Shown here in pieces: positions 1 to 12,000 of a stretch of DNA of 64,000 bases (positions within the stretch are counted from its first letter, which is position 1; each line of letters begins with the position of its first letter). The stretch is from Macrotis lagotis (lineage: Eukaryota; Chordata; Mammalia; Peramelemorphia; Peramelidae). Location: NCBI RefSeq assembly GCF_037893015.1, contig NC_133665.1, positions 37,072,246 through 37,136,245 on the forward strand, given 5' to 3'. The position numbers were made by a program, and so were the translations under genes. A model generated the notes under the pieces. The model was not told where the DNA came from and made no database searches. It saw only the letters and a program-made list of their open reading frames with translations.

Positions 1-29
1 GTTTCTTTTAATTAATTGCTTATAATGAA

Positions 30-620
30 AAATGGTATCCATCTCCAGAGAAAGAACTTATGAAGTCTAAAGGCAGATTGAAGCATCCTTTTTCTTTATT
101 TATTTTTCTTGAGGCTTTTTCTCCTGTTTTCTTTCACAACATGGCAAACATGATGATGATGATGATGTTTGTCCTTTGTTCTCAAAGAAGACCATGATCT
201 CAGGAACCTGATGCCTTGACAAGCACATGAAGTGAATTTGAGTGAGGGCGTACTGTGCAAAGTCACCAGCTCACTGTCTCCTCAGAAGCCCTCTGGATGC
301 GATGGCCAGATATAAATCAGGATGACTAGAGATGACCCAGGATGTGAGTCAATTGGAATTAAGTGACTTGGCCAAGGCTACACAGCTAGTAAATGTCTCA
401 GTCTGGATTTGAACTCATATCTTCCTGACTTTAGGACTGGCATTCTACCCACTGTGCCATCTAGCTTCTCCTAACATGGAACTATGTTTTGTATAACTGC
501 ATGTAGGGATTAGCAATATTCAATTCCTTGTCTTCTCAATGAAGGAGGGAAGTAGGAGAGAATTTGGAACTCACAATTTTAAAAAACAAATGTTAAAATT
601 GTTTTTACAGTGTTTAGATA
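30..620 (+). mobile_element. L1 3' UTR end, split by a SINE
   Basis: This is the 3' terminal part of a marsupial L1. It begins near 'tccatctccagagaaagaac', passes through 'ttcacaacatgg', and ends with 'agaatttggaactcacaat' and an AT-rich tail around 615. A minus-strand SINE (149-471) interrupts it. The flanks 'aacatggcaa' (138-147) and 'aacatggaac' (473-482) look like the SINE's target-site duplication. No ORF2 coding is left, so it is a 5'-truncated or partial copy. It resembles the 3' end at 39,390-39,850. Confidence 0.7.
149..471 (-). mobile_element. tRNA/CORE SINE with (ATG)n tail, RTE-tail type
   Basis: Read on the minus strand, the element starts with a tRNA-like head (complement of 'gtgccatctagcttctcc'), carries the CORE-like block around 'cttggccaaggctacacagc', and ends in a (CAT)n/(ATG)n tail at 149-166. 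The ~330 bp length and trinucleotide tail fit SINEs mobilised by RTE-type LINEs rather than by L1. A second copy of the same type lies at 49,720-50,056. Confidence 0.7.
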
Positions 621-639
621 ATATTTACAATGTTTTAGA

Positions 640-715
640 TAAATTATATTCACAACACTTAGCTTAGTGCCAGTCGCATAGAAAGTTTTTAATAAATGTT
701 TATTGAATTGGATTG
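640..715 (+). repeat. L2 3' end fragment
   Basis: A short fragment reads 'agcttagtgccagtcgcata' followed by 'aataaatgtttattgaattg'. This matches the end of L2 ('cagtgcctggcacatag', 'aataaatgtttgttgaatg'). Confidence 0.6.
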
Positions 716-904
716 GATTGCTTGATCAGAGGATCAGGGAATTCAAATCAGTTTACATCACATAACATCAGTTAATTTTGATCATTCATATGCCAGTAAA
801 GAATCTCATTCAAAGTCAATGGCAAAATGTCCCTGAATATAATTATATTTGCAGTGGTCAGCACAAATATTTATAAGTACAAGAGGTAAACTGATTCAGG
901 CTAT

Positions 905-1085
905 GACATATCAATGATACTATTAGTTCATATTTACATAATCCTTTAGATTTATAAAGTCCTTTTCTCATCATAACCCTAAACTACTTATCCAAAGTCA
1001 TATAGGTAATAAATAGTAGAGCTAGGATTTGAACCTATGTTTTCTCCTTTTAGGTTGCAGAGTCATTTTCATCACACTATGCTTT
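905..1085 (-). repeat. MIR-type SINE relic
   Basis: The antisense MIR pattern is visible: 'ttatccaaagtcatatagg' (CORE), then 'gagctaggatttgaacctat' (B-box region), then the tRNA-related head around 1,060-1,085. It is diverged and has no clear target-site duplication. Confidence 0.6.
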
Positions 1086-1396
1086 TCCATGAAGGAGGAG
1101 TTGGGGAGCAGTATCTCATTAACTTCTTTTATCTGAACTCAGAAAAGAAGGATAGAACTCACATATTCACTGGGGTCCATGCCCCCTCCCTTCCCACCCT
1201 CTCATATAGAAATATACTAAATCCTTAGGCATATGGAAATCAAGCAACTTGTCTAAGTTTGGAAAAACAGAATATCATGGGAAGCATAGTGTCAGAGGTA
1301 GGATTTGCATACAGTGCTTCCTATCTATAGGTTCAACCCTTTCCTACATAACAAGGGGCTACTTCGATGAATATGTCTTTTATTCATTCCACCCCA

Positions 1397-1545
1397 GGGG
1401 CAGCTAATTGACACAGTGGATAGAACACTGACCCCCAAAGTCAGGAAAACCTGAGATCCAATTTGAATTGAGATATTTACTGTGTGACCTTGGCCAAGTT
1501 TTTTATTTCCGTTGTCACCCTCCCTCCAAAAAAAAATTATAAAGC
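1397..1545 (+). mobile_element. tRNA/CORE SINE
   Basis: The head 'ggggcagctaattgacacag' is followed by 'tggatagaacactgac', a diverged B box ('gagatccaatttgaa'), 'tgtgtgaccttggccaagtt' and an A-rich end at 1,530. It is a moderately diverged copy. Confidence 0.75.
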
Positions 1546-2996
1546 TATGAGCAATTTAAAAGGTCAACTTTTCTTATTATGATAAGATCTATAGGGAAAA
1601 ATAAAATCCTCATAGATAGTTTGAACTTATTTCAAATTAACACTATATTCCAAAGTTTAGCTATAAATGCTCATAATTTACCTGTCAAAGTCCTCTGAAA
1701 GGCACCATTATAATTCCAATCAAAGATTTTTTTTGCTTGTGTTTAGAATGGTTTTTCCTAATTTCAATAATGTTTTTGTTAAATCACATAGGGTGAGAAA
1801 TAATCATAGGATATCACTTAATTGAATGTCATCATGACAGGTAGTACAATACTCCATTTAAAAAAAAAAAACATAGTTTCTAGCCTACTACTGAGTTAGA
1901 TTGATTGTTGCCATTATGTGTATAGTCTGTATTTCCCTCTATCCAGTCCACCCCCAGACCCAGTGGCACCTGTTTCTTGAAATCCTGTATTTTAAATTGC
2001 CCATGAACTTTGCTATTCTTAATCACAGTTACACTCAAACTGCTGATATGACTTAAAAAAAAAACAAGAACTGGTCAAAGTTCTGATAACTTACAATGAC
2101 TATTTTTTTTTGGCAACAATTTAGCATAAGGGCCACAGACTTTTCAGCAGGGTGGCAATTAAGTCATCACTGCTGCCTGCCCTATAAAAATTGATTATGC
2201 CTGTTTTTATTGCCCTTAACTTCCAGACTGCTTCTCTGTTGTATCTGACACCAAAGGCAGAAATCACACAGCGAAAACTAGTATAGAAAAAAAGGAGGAA
2301 AGGTCATTAGATGAAACTCTTATTTTTTTATTGTAGTCCACTCATTTTAACCCAGTGGAAAATGGTCAGGCAGATCAAACATTCAACTTTCCCATGCAAT
2401 TAGTATTACTAAAGAGATTTGTCCAATCAAATATGCTTCCAATAGAAATGAATTGATTTGAATTTGATGGGGGGGTGAGTGATGAGACTCAGACTGACAA
2501 ACTCATCAGATGTGGATGATTCTCCACATCTATTTTTAAAAATTCCTTAGTTTGATACATGATAGGCTTTTAACATGCCATATTTTCCTGCTCCTCACCT
2601 CCCTCTGTTCTGATCTCCTAATGTTTTCTCCATCCTTCTATGTAAAGATTTCCCTTCATTCCTACTTCCCTACTTCCCATAAACCATCACCAATACCATC
2701 CCCCCAATCTGCTTCTTATCTTTACTGATGTTTTCCTCTTTGTATTGCATAGTAGTCATTCTACTCTTAAGCAAAAATCCCATTGATCATATGCAGCAGG
2801 TCAACAAAGAAACATTATCTGTGGAGAGTCTAGAATTCTTGCTTGGACACTTCAGCGTTATCTTTAATTTTGACCTGATATTAACAAGTCCTTAATTTTA
2901 TTTGGGCATCAATTATCCCTAATGGTGATATCCAGGAATGGAAGGGCCATGTGAAAAGATTTAGGAGGTAAGCATGTGGAGAGAAGTGTTAGATTG
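1546..2996. other. Unique AT-rich sequence, no feature seen
   Basis: No repeat family, long open frame, splice-bounded exon or promoter-like block is recognised here. Homopolymer A and T runs are frequent. The short open frames have no recognisable protein similarity. Confidence 0.5.
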
Positions 2997-3047
2997 GGTA
3001 GGTAGCTATGAATGCCAGTCATAGGTAGGTAGCTATGACTGGCATTC
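2997..3047. repeat. Overlapping direct and inverted micro-duplication
   Basis: The 15-mer 'ggtaggtagctatga' occurs at 2,997-3,011 and again at 3,024-3,038. In addition 'gaatgccagtcata' (3,010-3,023) is the exact reverse complement of 'tatgactggcattc' (3,034-3,047). The combined direct and inverted copying resembles a replication template-switch scar. Confidence 0.8.
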
Positions 3048-3399
3048 TCAAGAGTTTTTACAAAGAGAAAGAGAGTGATCAGAATGAAGTAACCACACAG
3101 GCATGGGTAAAATTTGGAGGGTCTCATTTGGTGGCAACTGTCTCTCCTTCCTACTCCCACAGGAGCACAGTTAAGGCACTGAACCTCACAAATCCAACAG
3201 CCCTAAGGTACCAAAAGAGAATAGAAATAGAATGGGTTATGTATAGAACCAGGAACATGCTAGAGACAATTTTCCTTCTGCTAGTATGTTATCTGGCAGA
3301 AGCATGCAATAATCTTTTCCCAGGATCACAGAGAAATTTTCTGCTCCAAGCCCCAGAAATCTATTGCCAATACCTTTTAAGTGCAAAGATCTGAGGTTG

Positions 3400-3490
3400 C
3401 TTAATAATAGAATTAGAGCTTGGAGATATAAAGGACTTTGGAGGACATTTATTCCAACTTCCTCATTCTTAAGATAAGGAATGTACAAAG
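3400..3490 (-). repeat. MIR/THER-type fragment
   Basis: The segment 'ggacatttattccaacttcc' followed by 'tcattcttaagataaggaa' matches the antisense 3' part of MIR-like SINEs ('...ccaacccctcattttacagatgagg'). It is short and diverged. Confidence 0.45.
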
Positions 3491-3778
3491 ATATTTAAGT
3501 GAATAAGCCATAGAATAAATGGAAGAAGGAATATTCCAACCCAGACAAATGGGCTACAAATCAGAATTTTTTTCATTGCACTTGTTTATGCCCCCCAAAA
3601 TATGCTTCATATAAATACAGCTGAGTATACTAATTGTGTGTTGTTTGGAGGGAGTGGTGTGGTTATTAATCTGAAATCCATGAACTTCATATGTTTTTGT
3701 AATTATATTTTATTATAATTAGTTTCCATTGTGATCCTATATATGTTACTTTATTCATTTTAAATATTAGCCTGTCAA

Positions 3779-4250
3779 AATATTGATTTTGTTGTTCATC
3801 TTTTGGTTTTGAAGAGAACCAATAGCATTACAGGGCAATGTCTTAATCTGCATGAAAACTGGAAAGTAAGAAACAATTGCACAAAGTCACCAGCCTCACT
3901 CTTTCTTTCAGAAATCCTTGAAGTCCAATGGGATGACAAAAGTTAAGAAGACTGGCAATGGCCTGAGATTCAGTGAATGAACTTGGTGTCTTCAATATCC
4001 AAGCTCTTAGAACTCCACAAAGCCTGCTTCAGTCACCTTCCTGACTATTAGAATAAACTAGTTTCAGCTATCCATTTCATTACTGGGGGAAGTCTTTACA
4101 TGCCTGGGGTAGACATGCATTAAAGTACTGATAAGTTTGAGGCCTACTGGTCACACTCAACTTGGTTTTAGCCTGTCTCCTAAGATAGTTTTATCATTGT
4201 ATAGCTACAACTTCTTGGAGCCAGAAGTTAGAGTTGAGTTCCAGGTAGAT
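3779..4250 (-). mobile_element. RTE-tailed SINE-like dispersed repeat
   Basis: The segment opens with a (TTG)-rich tract ('ttgttgttcatcttttgg', 'gaagagaaccaa') and contains 'acaaagtcaccagcctcact' and 'cttggagccagaagttag'. I recall this as an abundant marsupial repeat that shares the 'gaagaggaccatgac'/'agtcaccagcctcac' block with the SINE at 149-471. Orientation is inferred from the trinucleotide tail lying at the left. Confidence 0.5.
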
Positions 4251-4329
4251 ACCAAAGATGGATGGGCAGTCCTGAAAAGGGTTTAGAAAATCTGTATACC
4301 AGAGATAATAGTCCTCCTTGAATACCTCA

Positions 4330-5225
4330 AACATCCAAATTGCCCATTCAACATCTCCCCCAACTGCTTATTCAATATCTCATGACCCATTTCCACCTCT
4401 AGTACATCATGTTCAAAATGGAATACAATCAAGAGTAACAACAGCATCCTAGTAACCCAGATTCACAACCAAGATGGCACCCTTGACTCTTTAATTTCTA
4501 ATCCCAACATATCCAGTCTATTGTCAGGTCCCACTGTTACTACCTTTATAAAATCTCTCTATATCCCCCATATCTCATCTGACACTGCCACCATCCTCAT
4601 CACCTCATTGCTAGGGTATTGCAGTGTATTTCTGCTTGGTCTACCTGCCTCAAGTCTCTATCAAATCAATCTACCATAATTAAACTTCCTTAAAAAAGCA
4701 AGTTGTTCATGTCACCTCTCCCTCCATTTAATAAACTACAGTGATTTCTTGTGACCACCAAGATTGAATATAAAAATATTCCATTGGCTTTCAAACTCCA
4801 TAACAACATTTTCCTACTGTTACAGTCTTCTTATGTGCTTTTTTTTTACTACTTTTGCTGTGATTTAATGATACTGGTATCCTTACTATTCCTTATAAAA
4901 GACACTTTTTCCCCCTATAAGAGATATCTTCACAGGTTTCATTCATGCCTAGAATTTTCTCCCTCCTTGGAACATGCAGATTTCTTTACCTTCAAGTCCC
5001 AGCTAAAATCCCACCTTCTACAAGGAGCCTTTCACGATATCCCTTAATTCTTGTGCCTTCCCTCTATCAATAATTTATCCTTCATATATCTCATGTGTAT
5101 ATAGCTGTTTGAATGTTACCTCCCTCTTTAAAATGTGAGCTTCTTGAGAGCAGAAACTAACTTTTACTTTTATTTATATCACCAACATCTAGGACTTAAG
5201 AAATGCTTATTGACTGAGTGGTTGT
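4330..5225 (+). mobile_element. L2 LINE, 3' part
   Basis: A long L2 3' segment in sense orientation. Diagnostic pieces are 'ttgttcatgtcacctctccc', 'aataaactacagtgatttc', 'gcctagaattttctccctcc', 'ttcaagtcccagctaaaatc', 'ccaccttctacaaggagcct' and the end 'agcttcttgagagcagaaac' followed by 'aatgcttattgactgag'. The frame is broken throughout. This is one of the two longest L2 copies in the window, the other being at 50,070-52,591. Confidence 0.8.
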
Positions 5226-5429
5226 TTCATTCTCCTTGACCCTTCTTAGGGTTGAGCAAGAGTCAGGCACCTGAAGGGACTGTCACTGACAGTTCTCTTT
5301 GGGGTGGGGTGGGCTATGGTAGGTGGATCTGTTTTAGTAAACCAATCCGTAGTAGAAATATCCCAATTCCTAAGAGTTCAGAAGAAAGGTGTTTTTGGAT
5401 AGAATAAAAAGTTGTCAGAGTAGCTAATA

Positions 5430-5514
5430 TGGGGTGTGTATATGTATACACAAACACACACATATGAATATATGAGTATATGTGCTGTATATATAAATGT
5501 ATATCTTTATGTAC

Positions 5515-5551
<37 letters not shown>

Positions 5552-5562
5552 TAAATACACTT
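5430..5562. repeat. (TA)n/(CA)n microsatellite
   Basis: A compound repeat of TATG, TA and CA units, with a pure TA run near 5,517-5,536 followed by a CA run. Open frames across it are low-complexity artefacts. Confidence 0.9.
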
Positions 5563-6315
5563 CAGAATGCATGTGTGTATCAAAGTTGTCTCAGAATAGA
5601 TTGACAATATGACAGCAGAAAAATTCAAGGGGCAAACAGGGAAATATGTTTCAAGTATATTTCAAGAGTTCAAGAAGCTATGATTAAAGAAAGGTATGGT
5701 TTGTAGGGGGAAAGTTCATATATAATTTGACAAATTGAGCATGTATCAAGTTTTGAGCCCATATGTGTAATGCTTATTGGAGATTCAAATGAACTTTGGA
5801 TAGCACCTAGGCACAGCTAGCACTTCTTTTGGGGTGGAGAGATGGGTGTCTATATAGGAATAGACAGTAAGAAAAATTATTTTTCACTCAATTGTTTTGT
5901 GATTCTCACAAACCTTTGACTCAGTCCTATTTCTCAGTTCAACTATATGCTATGGTTTATCCTTGGGCTAAAGTCACAAAACCTAGGAATGTTAGGGTAC
6001 TCTATTGATGAGAACTTTGTCTTCTCAAAAGGGACTGACTTGGAAAATCCACAAAGGATGGAGAAAAAATAGAAAATTAAGAATGTATATTCCAAGGAGA
6101 TCACACACAATTGAAAAAGAGCCAGCCTATTCAACTAGATTTTCCCTGTCACCAAAGTCCATCTTCAGAATTCTCCCTCAGCATCATCATGAAATACCAG
6201 AGTCTCAGAAGAATCAAAATTCCAGGTGGCTCAAAACGCAATGAAAGGCTCAATTATGGAAAAAAAGCTGGTGACAGCACATTAACACTAAGGACTGATA
6301 CTGGAGAAGTAGCCT
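5563..6315. other. Unique sequence, no feature seen
   Basis: No repeat or gene is recognised. Two short overlapping open frames on the plus strand (6,005-6,317) have no recognisable domain and are flanked by ordinary intergenic sequence, so I do not call them genes. Confidence 0.45.
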
Positions 6316-6829
6316 AAAAGATATATATTCTTTTTTCTTATTGATATTTTGTTTTATTTTTTCCAATTACATTATGAAAGTTTTTCAACATTCATACACA
6401 TGCATATTTATGTTATATAATTTTCTTTTACTATCCCTTCCCACCCTCTTCCCTCAGAAGTAAACTGTCTAGTGAACATGGAATATATTTAACATGTATG
6501 TTTAACATGTTTACATATTACTCATTTTCTGTATGAAGAATTAGGGCTAAGGGAAAGAAAACCAAAGAATAGAATGAAAAAATAAGAGAAAATTTTTTAA
6601 AAAAGTGAACATAACTGTTTGTTCAGATTCTGTAGTTTGTTTTTTGTTTGTTTTGTTATGTTTTCTTCATCTGAATGTGGATGGCATTGTCCATAACAGA
6701 TCTCCTAGGCTTGTCCTAGCTCTCTTATTTCCTGAGAGAAGCTGCATTCATTAAAGTTGATCAACTCACAATGTTGTTGATAATGAGTACATTGTTCTCT
6801 AGGTTCTACTACCTTCTTTCAGCATCAGA

Positions 6830-9115
6830 TCCTATAAGTCATTCTCTCAAGTCTGACTATTTATGGTTTCTTATAGAACAATAATATTGCATAGTATTCA
6901 TGTGCCATAACTTGTTTAGTCATCCTCCATTTGATGGGCATCTCCCTCAATTTCCTATTCTTTGCCACTACAAAAAGGACTGCTATGAATATTGTCGTAG
7001 GACTTTTCCCTTTTTCTATAATTTCTTCTGAATATAGACCTAGAATTAGAATTTCTGGGTCAAAGGGAATGAACATTTTTATTACTCTTTGGGCATAGTT
7101 CCATAATGCTCTCCAGAATGGTTGGATCTACTCACAACTCCACCAGCAATCACCATTGTACCAATCCTCCCACAACCTCTCCAACACTGATCATTTACTC
7201 TTTTTCTTATCTTGGACAATCTGATAGGTATGAGATGATACCTCATTGTTGTTTTAATTTGCATTTCTCTAATCAATAATGATTTGGAGCATTTTTTCAT
7301 AAAACTTTTACATAAAGCTCTAATTTCTTTATTTGAAAACTTTGTTCATATCCTTTCACCATTTATCAACTGGGGAATGGCTTGCAACCTTATAAATTTG
7401 GTGCAATTTTCTATATATTTTAGAAAAGGACACTTATCAAAACTAGTTGTGGAAATTGTTTCTCAGCTTTCTGCTTTTTTTCTAATATTGGCAGCATTGT
7501 TTTTATTAGCGCAACCCCTTTTTAATTTAATATAGTCAAAAGCATTCATTTTGCAGTTTATATAATGTGCTCTAATTCTTGTTTGGTCATAAATTTAGAG
7601 TCTTTCCATAGATATGATAGATAATTTCTAGGTCTATTAATTTATTTATAGTATCACTCTTTATATCTAAATCCTGTACCCATTTGGACCTTATTTTGGT
7701 ATAGGGTGTGAGATGTGGGACTATGCCTAATTTTTGCCATACTATTTTCTAGTTTTCCCAACAATTTTTGTCAAATAGTGAGTTCTTATCCCAGAAGGTG
7801 ATGTCTTTGGGTTTGTCAAATAGTAGATTGTTGTAGTCTTTTACTGTGGTTTCCTTTGAACTATCCTAATCCATCAATCCATTACTTTATAACTTAACAA
7901 GTACCATGCAGGTTTGATGACTGCTGCTTTATAGTATGGTTTTAGGTCTGATAGAGCTAGGTTACCTTACTTTACATTTTTTTTTCATTACTTCTCTTGC
8001 TATTCTTGTCCTTTTCTTATTCTAGATGAATTTTTGTTGTTATTTTTTCTAGTTTGGTAAAGTAGTTATTTGGTAGTTTAATTGTTATGGCACTGAATAA
8101 GTAATTTAATTTGGGGAGAATTGTCATTTTTAATTTATTAGTTCCACCTAACCATGAACATTTGACATTTTTTCTTGTTATTTAGATCTGACATTGTTTG
8201 GGTGAGAAGTGCTTGCTAATGGTCTTCATACAATTTCTGGGTTTGTTTTAGGAGGTAGATTCTCATGTATTTAATGTTATTTATAATTATTTTAAATGGA
8301 ATTTCTCCTTCTATCTCTTGCTCTTGGGCTTTGTTGTTCATATAAAGAAATATTGATGATTATATGGATTTATTACATAATCTGCTACTTTGTTAAATTT
8401 GTTAATTTTTTAAAGATGATTTTCTCAGGTTCTCTAGTTATACCATCACATCATCTGCAAAGAATGAAACTTTTGCTTCCTCGTTGCCAATTCTGATTCC
8501 TTCGATTACTTGTTCTTCTTTTATTGTTCCAGCTAGCATTTCTAATAATATATTGAATGATAATGGTGATAATGGGCATCCTTGATTCACCCCAGATTTT
8601 ATTGGAAATGCCCCTAGTTTATTCCCATTATATTTGTTGATGGTTTTAGGTAGATACTATTTATTATTTAAAGACAAACTCCATTTATTCCTAAACTTCC
8701 TAGTATTTTTAGTAGGAATTGATGTATTTTATCAAAGACCTTTTCAGCATCTATTGAGATAATCATATGATTTCTGTTGGTTTTGCTACTGAGAACCATC
8801 CCTACCTACCTGGTATAAATCATAACATATTATCCTATAACTTGCTATTGTCTCATTGCTACAATTTTGTTAAAGATTTTTTCATCAATATTATTAGGGA
8901 AATTGGTCTATAATTTTGTCTGTTTTAGTTCTTCCTTGTTTAGGTATCAGTACCATGTTGGTGTCATAAAAGGAGTTTGGCTGAGCTCTTTGCTCTCCTA
9001 TTTTTTTAAAATTGTTTATGTAGAACAGGAATTAATTGTTCTTTAAATGTTTGGTAGAATTCACTTGTAAATCCATCTGAACCTGAACCTTTCTCAGGGA
9101 GTTTAATAGATGGTT
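6830..9115 (-). pseudogene. L1-A1 ORF2 remnant: RT and C-terminal region only
   Basis: This is the decayed coding part of ORF2. Reading from high to low coordinates it begins with the linker between endonuclease and RT (complement around 9,060-9,115 encodes a diverged version of L1's 'SPGPDGF' segment). RT motifs follow, with 'FADD' near 8,440-8,466, then the C-terminal region ending near 6,861-7,076, where 'IPFDPEILILGLYSEEI' is a typical L1 ORF2 tail. Stops and frameshifts split it into many pieces. The protein would normally nick DNA and reverse-transcribe its own RNA; this copy lacks the endonuclease. Confidence 0.8.
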
Positions 9116-9839
9116 TCTTCAATTTCATTTTGTAATTCAATATTTCCCTCCATGCTATCTTTCTCCATTTATATTTTTCCTTTTCCCTTTTCTCTCATTC
9201 CTCATTTCAAAATTTTACTACCTTTCCCCTTTGACTTTTCTTTTAAAAATTTATCTTTCTGTTTATTTTCTCTTATACCATCACCTTCCTTTTTATCAGT
9301 CCCTTCTTCCCTTATCTTTCCCTTTCCCAGTCCCCCCTCCCCCTTCTCTATAGATAAGGATAGATTTTTAAACCCAAGTGGGAATATATCTTATTCCTTC
9401 TCTGAGCTAAATCTATTGAATAGAATTTTCTCAAAGTTCACATTCTCCCTTCTTTCCCTCTAAAATTATAAATCTTTGTGCCTCTTCCCTTGCTGTTAAT
9501 TATCACCCTAGTGCTATTAATCAGGTATCATTAATTACAGTTTGATTATATGATTTCTTGATAAGCTCATATTCTTATCAAGGTATCATCACAGATTATT
9601 TACTTGATTGCTTGATAAACAGCATTGTCTCATATTACATAAAATTATAATTATAATCATTTTTTCCCTTACCCCCTTTTAAGTGCTGGGAGGCTATGAG
9701 AGAATCTCTTGAGAACTTTACAAATGATTTTAAGTTACAGAGACAGTAACTCAAGACCTTGCAATTTATGATGCCCTCATTAAACAAAGTGCTACTTTTT
9801 TTGTTTTTTTTTCCTTCCCCTTTTCATTTACCTTTTTTT

Positions 9840-12000
9840 ATGCAACTCTTGAGTTGTATATTAGGTGATTGAAATCTCTTTTCAGTTCTAGTCTTTGTGC
9901 CAGGAAATTCTGGATATCCTCTATTTCACTGGACATCCATCTTTTTCCCTAACAGTATATACTGAAATTTGCAGGGTAGTCCATTCTGGATTGTAATCTC
10001 AGGTCCTTTGCTCTCTGAAATATGGTATCCCAGGTCTCCCTACCATTTAATGTTGAGGATGATAGGTCCTATGTGAGTCTGTTTTTCTGTAGTATTTGAA
10101 TTGTTTTGTTTTTGCTACTTGCAATATTCTCTCCTTTATTTGAGAATTCTGGAATTTGGCGATAAGAGCCCTTGGAGTTTTTATCCTGGGCTCTCTTTCT
10201 GGAGGGGTTCTGTGGCTTCTTTCAATGGTTATATTGTTATGTTATTCTAGTAGATTTTGACAGTGTTCCCGTATAATTTCCTGCATGGTTTTTCCAGGTT
10301 CTTTTTTTGATCTAGGCTTTCTAGTAGTTCAGTGATTTGTAGATTGTCTCTGTTCAATCTATTTTCCAGGTCATTCATTTTCCCTAAAAGGTACTTAACA
10401 TTTACTTCAATTTTTTCAGCCATTTTATTTTGTTTGATGGAATCTTGTAGTCTTGTTGTAGAATCATAGTTTTCTATTTGTTCATTTCTAATTGGGGGGT
10501 GGGGGGGCTTTATTTTCTTCAAGTAGCTTTTGTGTTTTCTTTTCCAGTTGGTTATTTTTACTTTTAACGGAGTTGATTTCTTTGTTCAATTTTTCATAAT
10601 TTTCTTGCATGGCTCTCGTTTCCTTTTTCCATTTTTCTTCTTCCTCTCTTCTTTTGTTTTTAATTTTTTTTAAACTCTTCAATGAGCTTTTCTATTTGAG
10701 TCCAATTTATAGACTGTTTGGATACTTCTCCTGTAAGTGTTTTTTTCTTTTTGTAAAATTTTATTTTAAATTTTACAATATTCCCCCTAATTTTGCTTCC
10801 CTCTCCCACAGAAGGCAATCTGTTAGTCTTTACATTGTTTTCATGGTATACACCGATCTACATTGAATGTGATGAGAGAGAGATCATATCCTTAAGGAAA
10901 AAAATAAATTATAAGACAAAGCAAAATTGCATAAGATAACGTTTTTTTTAAAAAAATTAAAGGTAATAGTCTTTGTTCAAACTCCACAATTCTTTCTCTA
11001 CATACAGATGGTATTCTCCATAGCAGATATCCCAAAATTGTACCTGATTGTTGCACTGATGGAATGAATCAGTCCATCAAGGTTGGTGATCAGCCCCATG
11101 TTGCTGTTAGGGTATACAGTGTTTTTCTGGTTCTGCTCATCTCACTCAGCATCAGTTCATGCACATCCTTCCAGGCTTCCCTGAATTCCCATCCCTCCTG
11201 GTTTCTAATAGAACAATAGTGTTCCATGACACACATATACCGTAGTTTGTTAAGCCATTCCCCAATTGATGGATATTCACTCAGTTTCCAATTCTTTGCC
11301 ACCACAAACAGGGCTGCTATGAATATTTTTGCACAAGTGATGTTTTTACCCTTTATCATAATCTCTTCAGGATATAGATCCAGTAGTGGTATTTCTGCAT
11401 CAAAGGGTATGCACATTTTTGTTTCCCTTTGGGCATAATTCCAAATGTCTCCCCAGAAAGGTTGGATGAGTGTGTGAGTAATTTTTCACTGCTTTCTTTT
11501 TCAGATATGGCATTGTTATCATATTTGTCTATAGTTTTCTGTAGTGAGCTCTTTTAACTTTTTTGCTCATCTTTGTTTGCTCCTTGGATATAGGGAGTAT
11601 AGCTTCAAGTTGTTTTTTTTATTTTTGCTGGAGCTAGGGTCTGATTCCTGGCTTGTCTCTGCCAAGATGTTGCCTATACAGTCTAGGCCTTGACTTTGCA
11701 AAGGTTTTTTATTCTTCCTTTATGTTCAGGTTCTGACCTGTTCTCAACCCAGTGCTGTCTTTTACCCCAGTGTTCCCAGGGTTCAGACTTTGTTTGGGGT
11801 TCGTATCCTCTCTGCTGGCTTGCTGTCTAGCTGCTGGAACCTCTATCATGATTAATCTGTCAGGACCTTGATTGCATTGTGGCTAAAAGCCTTCTGCTGT
11901 CTTTCACACTCTCCTGCCTCCTGGACTTTACTTCCCTTTCCCCCAAAGAGGCAGATCTTCACTGAAGATGTCCAACATGTCTACAGTTGAAAACTTATTT
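9840..12000 (-). pseudogene. L1-A1 ORF1 remnant, interrupted by L1-B
   Basis: The ORF1 nucleic-acid-binding protein gene is in pieces. The coiled-coil part is clear at 10,488-10,682 ('KWKKETRAMQENYEKLNKE'), and the RRM-entry part at 10,247-10,522. The C-terminal domain continues to about 9,840 with frameshifts. An L1-B copy (10,740-11,472) splits the coiled coil. The complement of 10,201-10,240 gives the uninterrupted version of the site where ISOC1 inserted into L1-A2 at 53,790. Confidence 0.75.
10740..11472 (-). mobile_element. L1-B1: 5'-truncated L1 nested in L1-A1 ORF1
   Basis: About 730 bp of the 3' end of a second L1 type. Marks of type B are 'gttttacaat', 'cccacagaaggcaat', 'tagtctttacattgttttc' and 'gcactgatggaatgaatcag'. 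It includes the last part of ORF2 (11,090-11,416, ending 'CIPFDAEIPLLDLYPEEI'). Imperfect duplications 'tgtaagtg' (10,732-10,739) and 'tgtgagta' (11,473-11,480) flank it, and the host ORF1 sequence resumes on both sides. Confidence 0.85.

Noticed and set aside
3035-3394. A 119-codon open frame on the plus strand
   Set aside because: No recognisable domain, it starts within the template-switch duplication, and there are no splice or promoter signals I can support.
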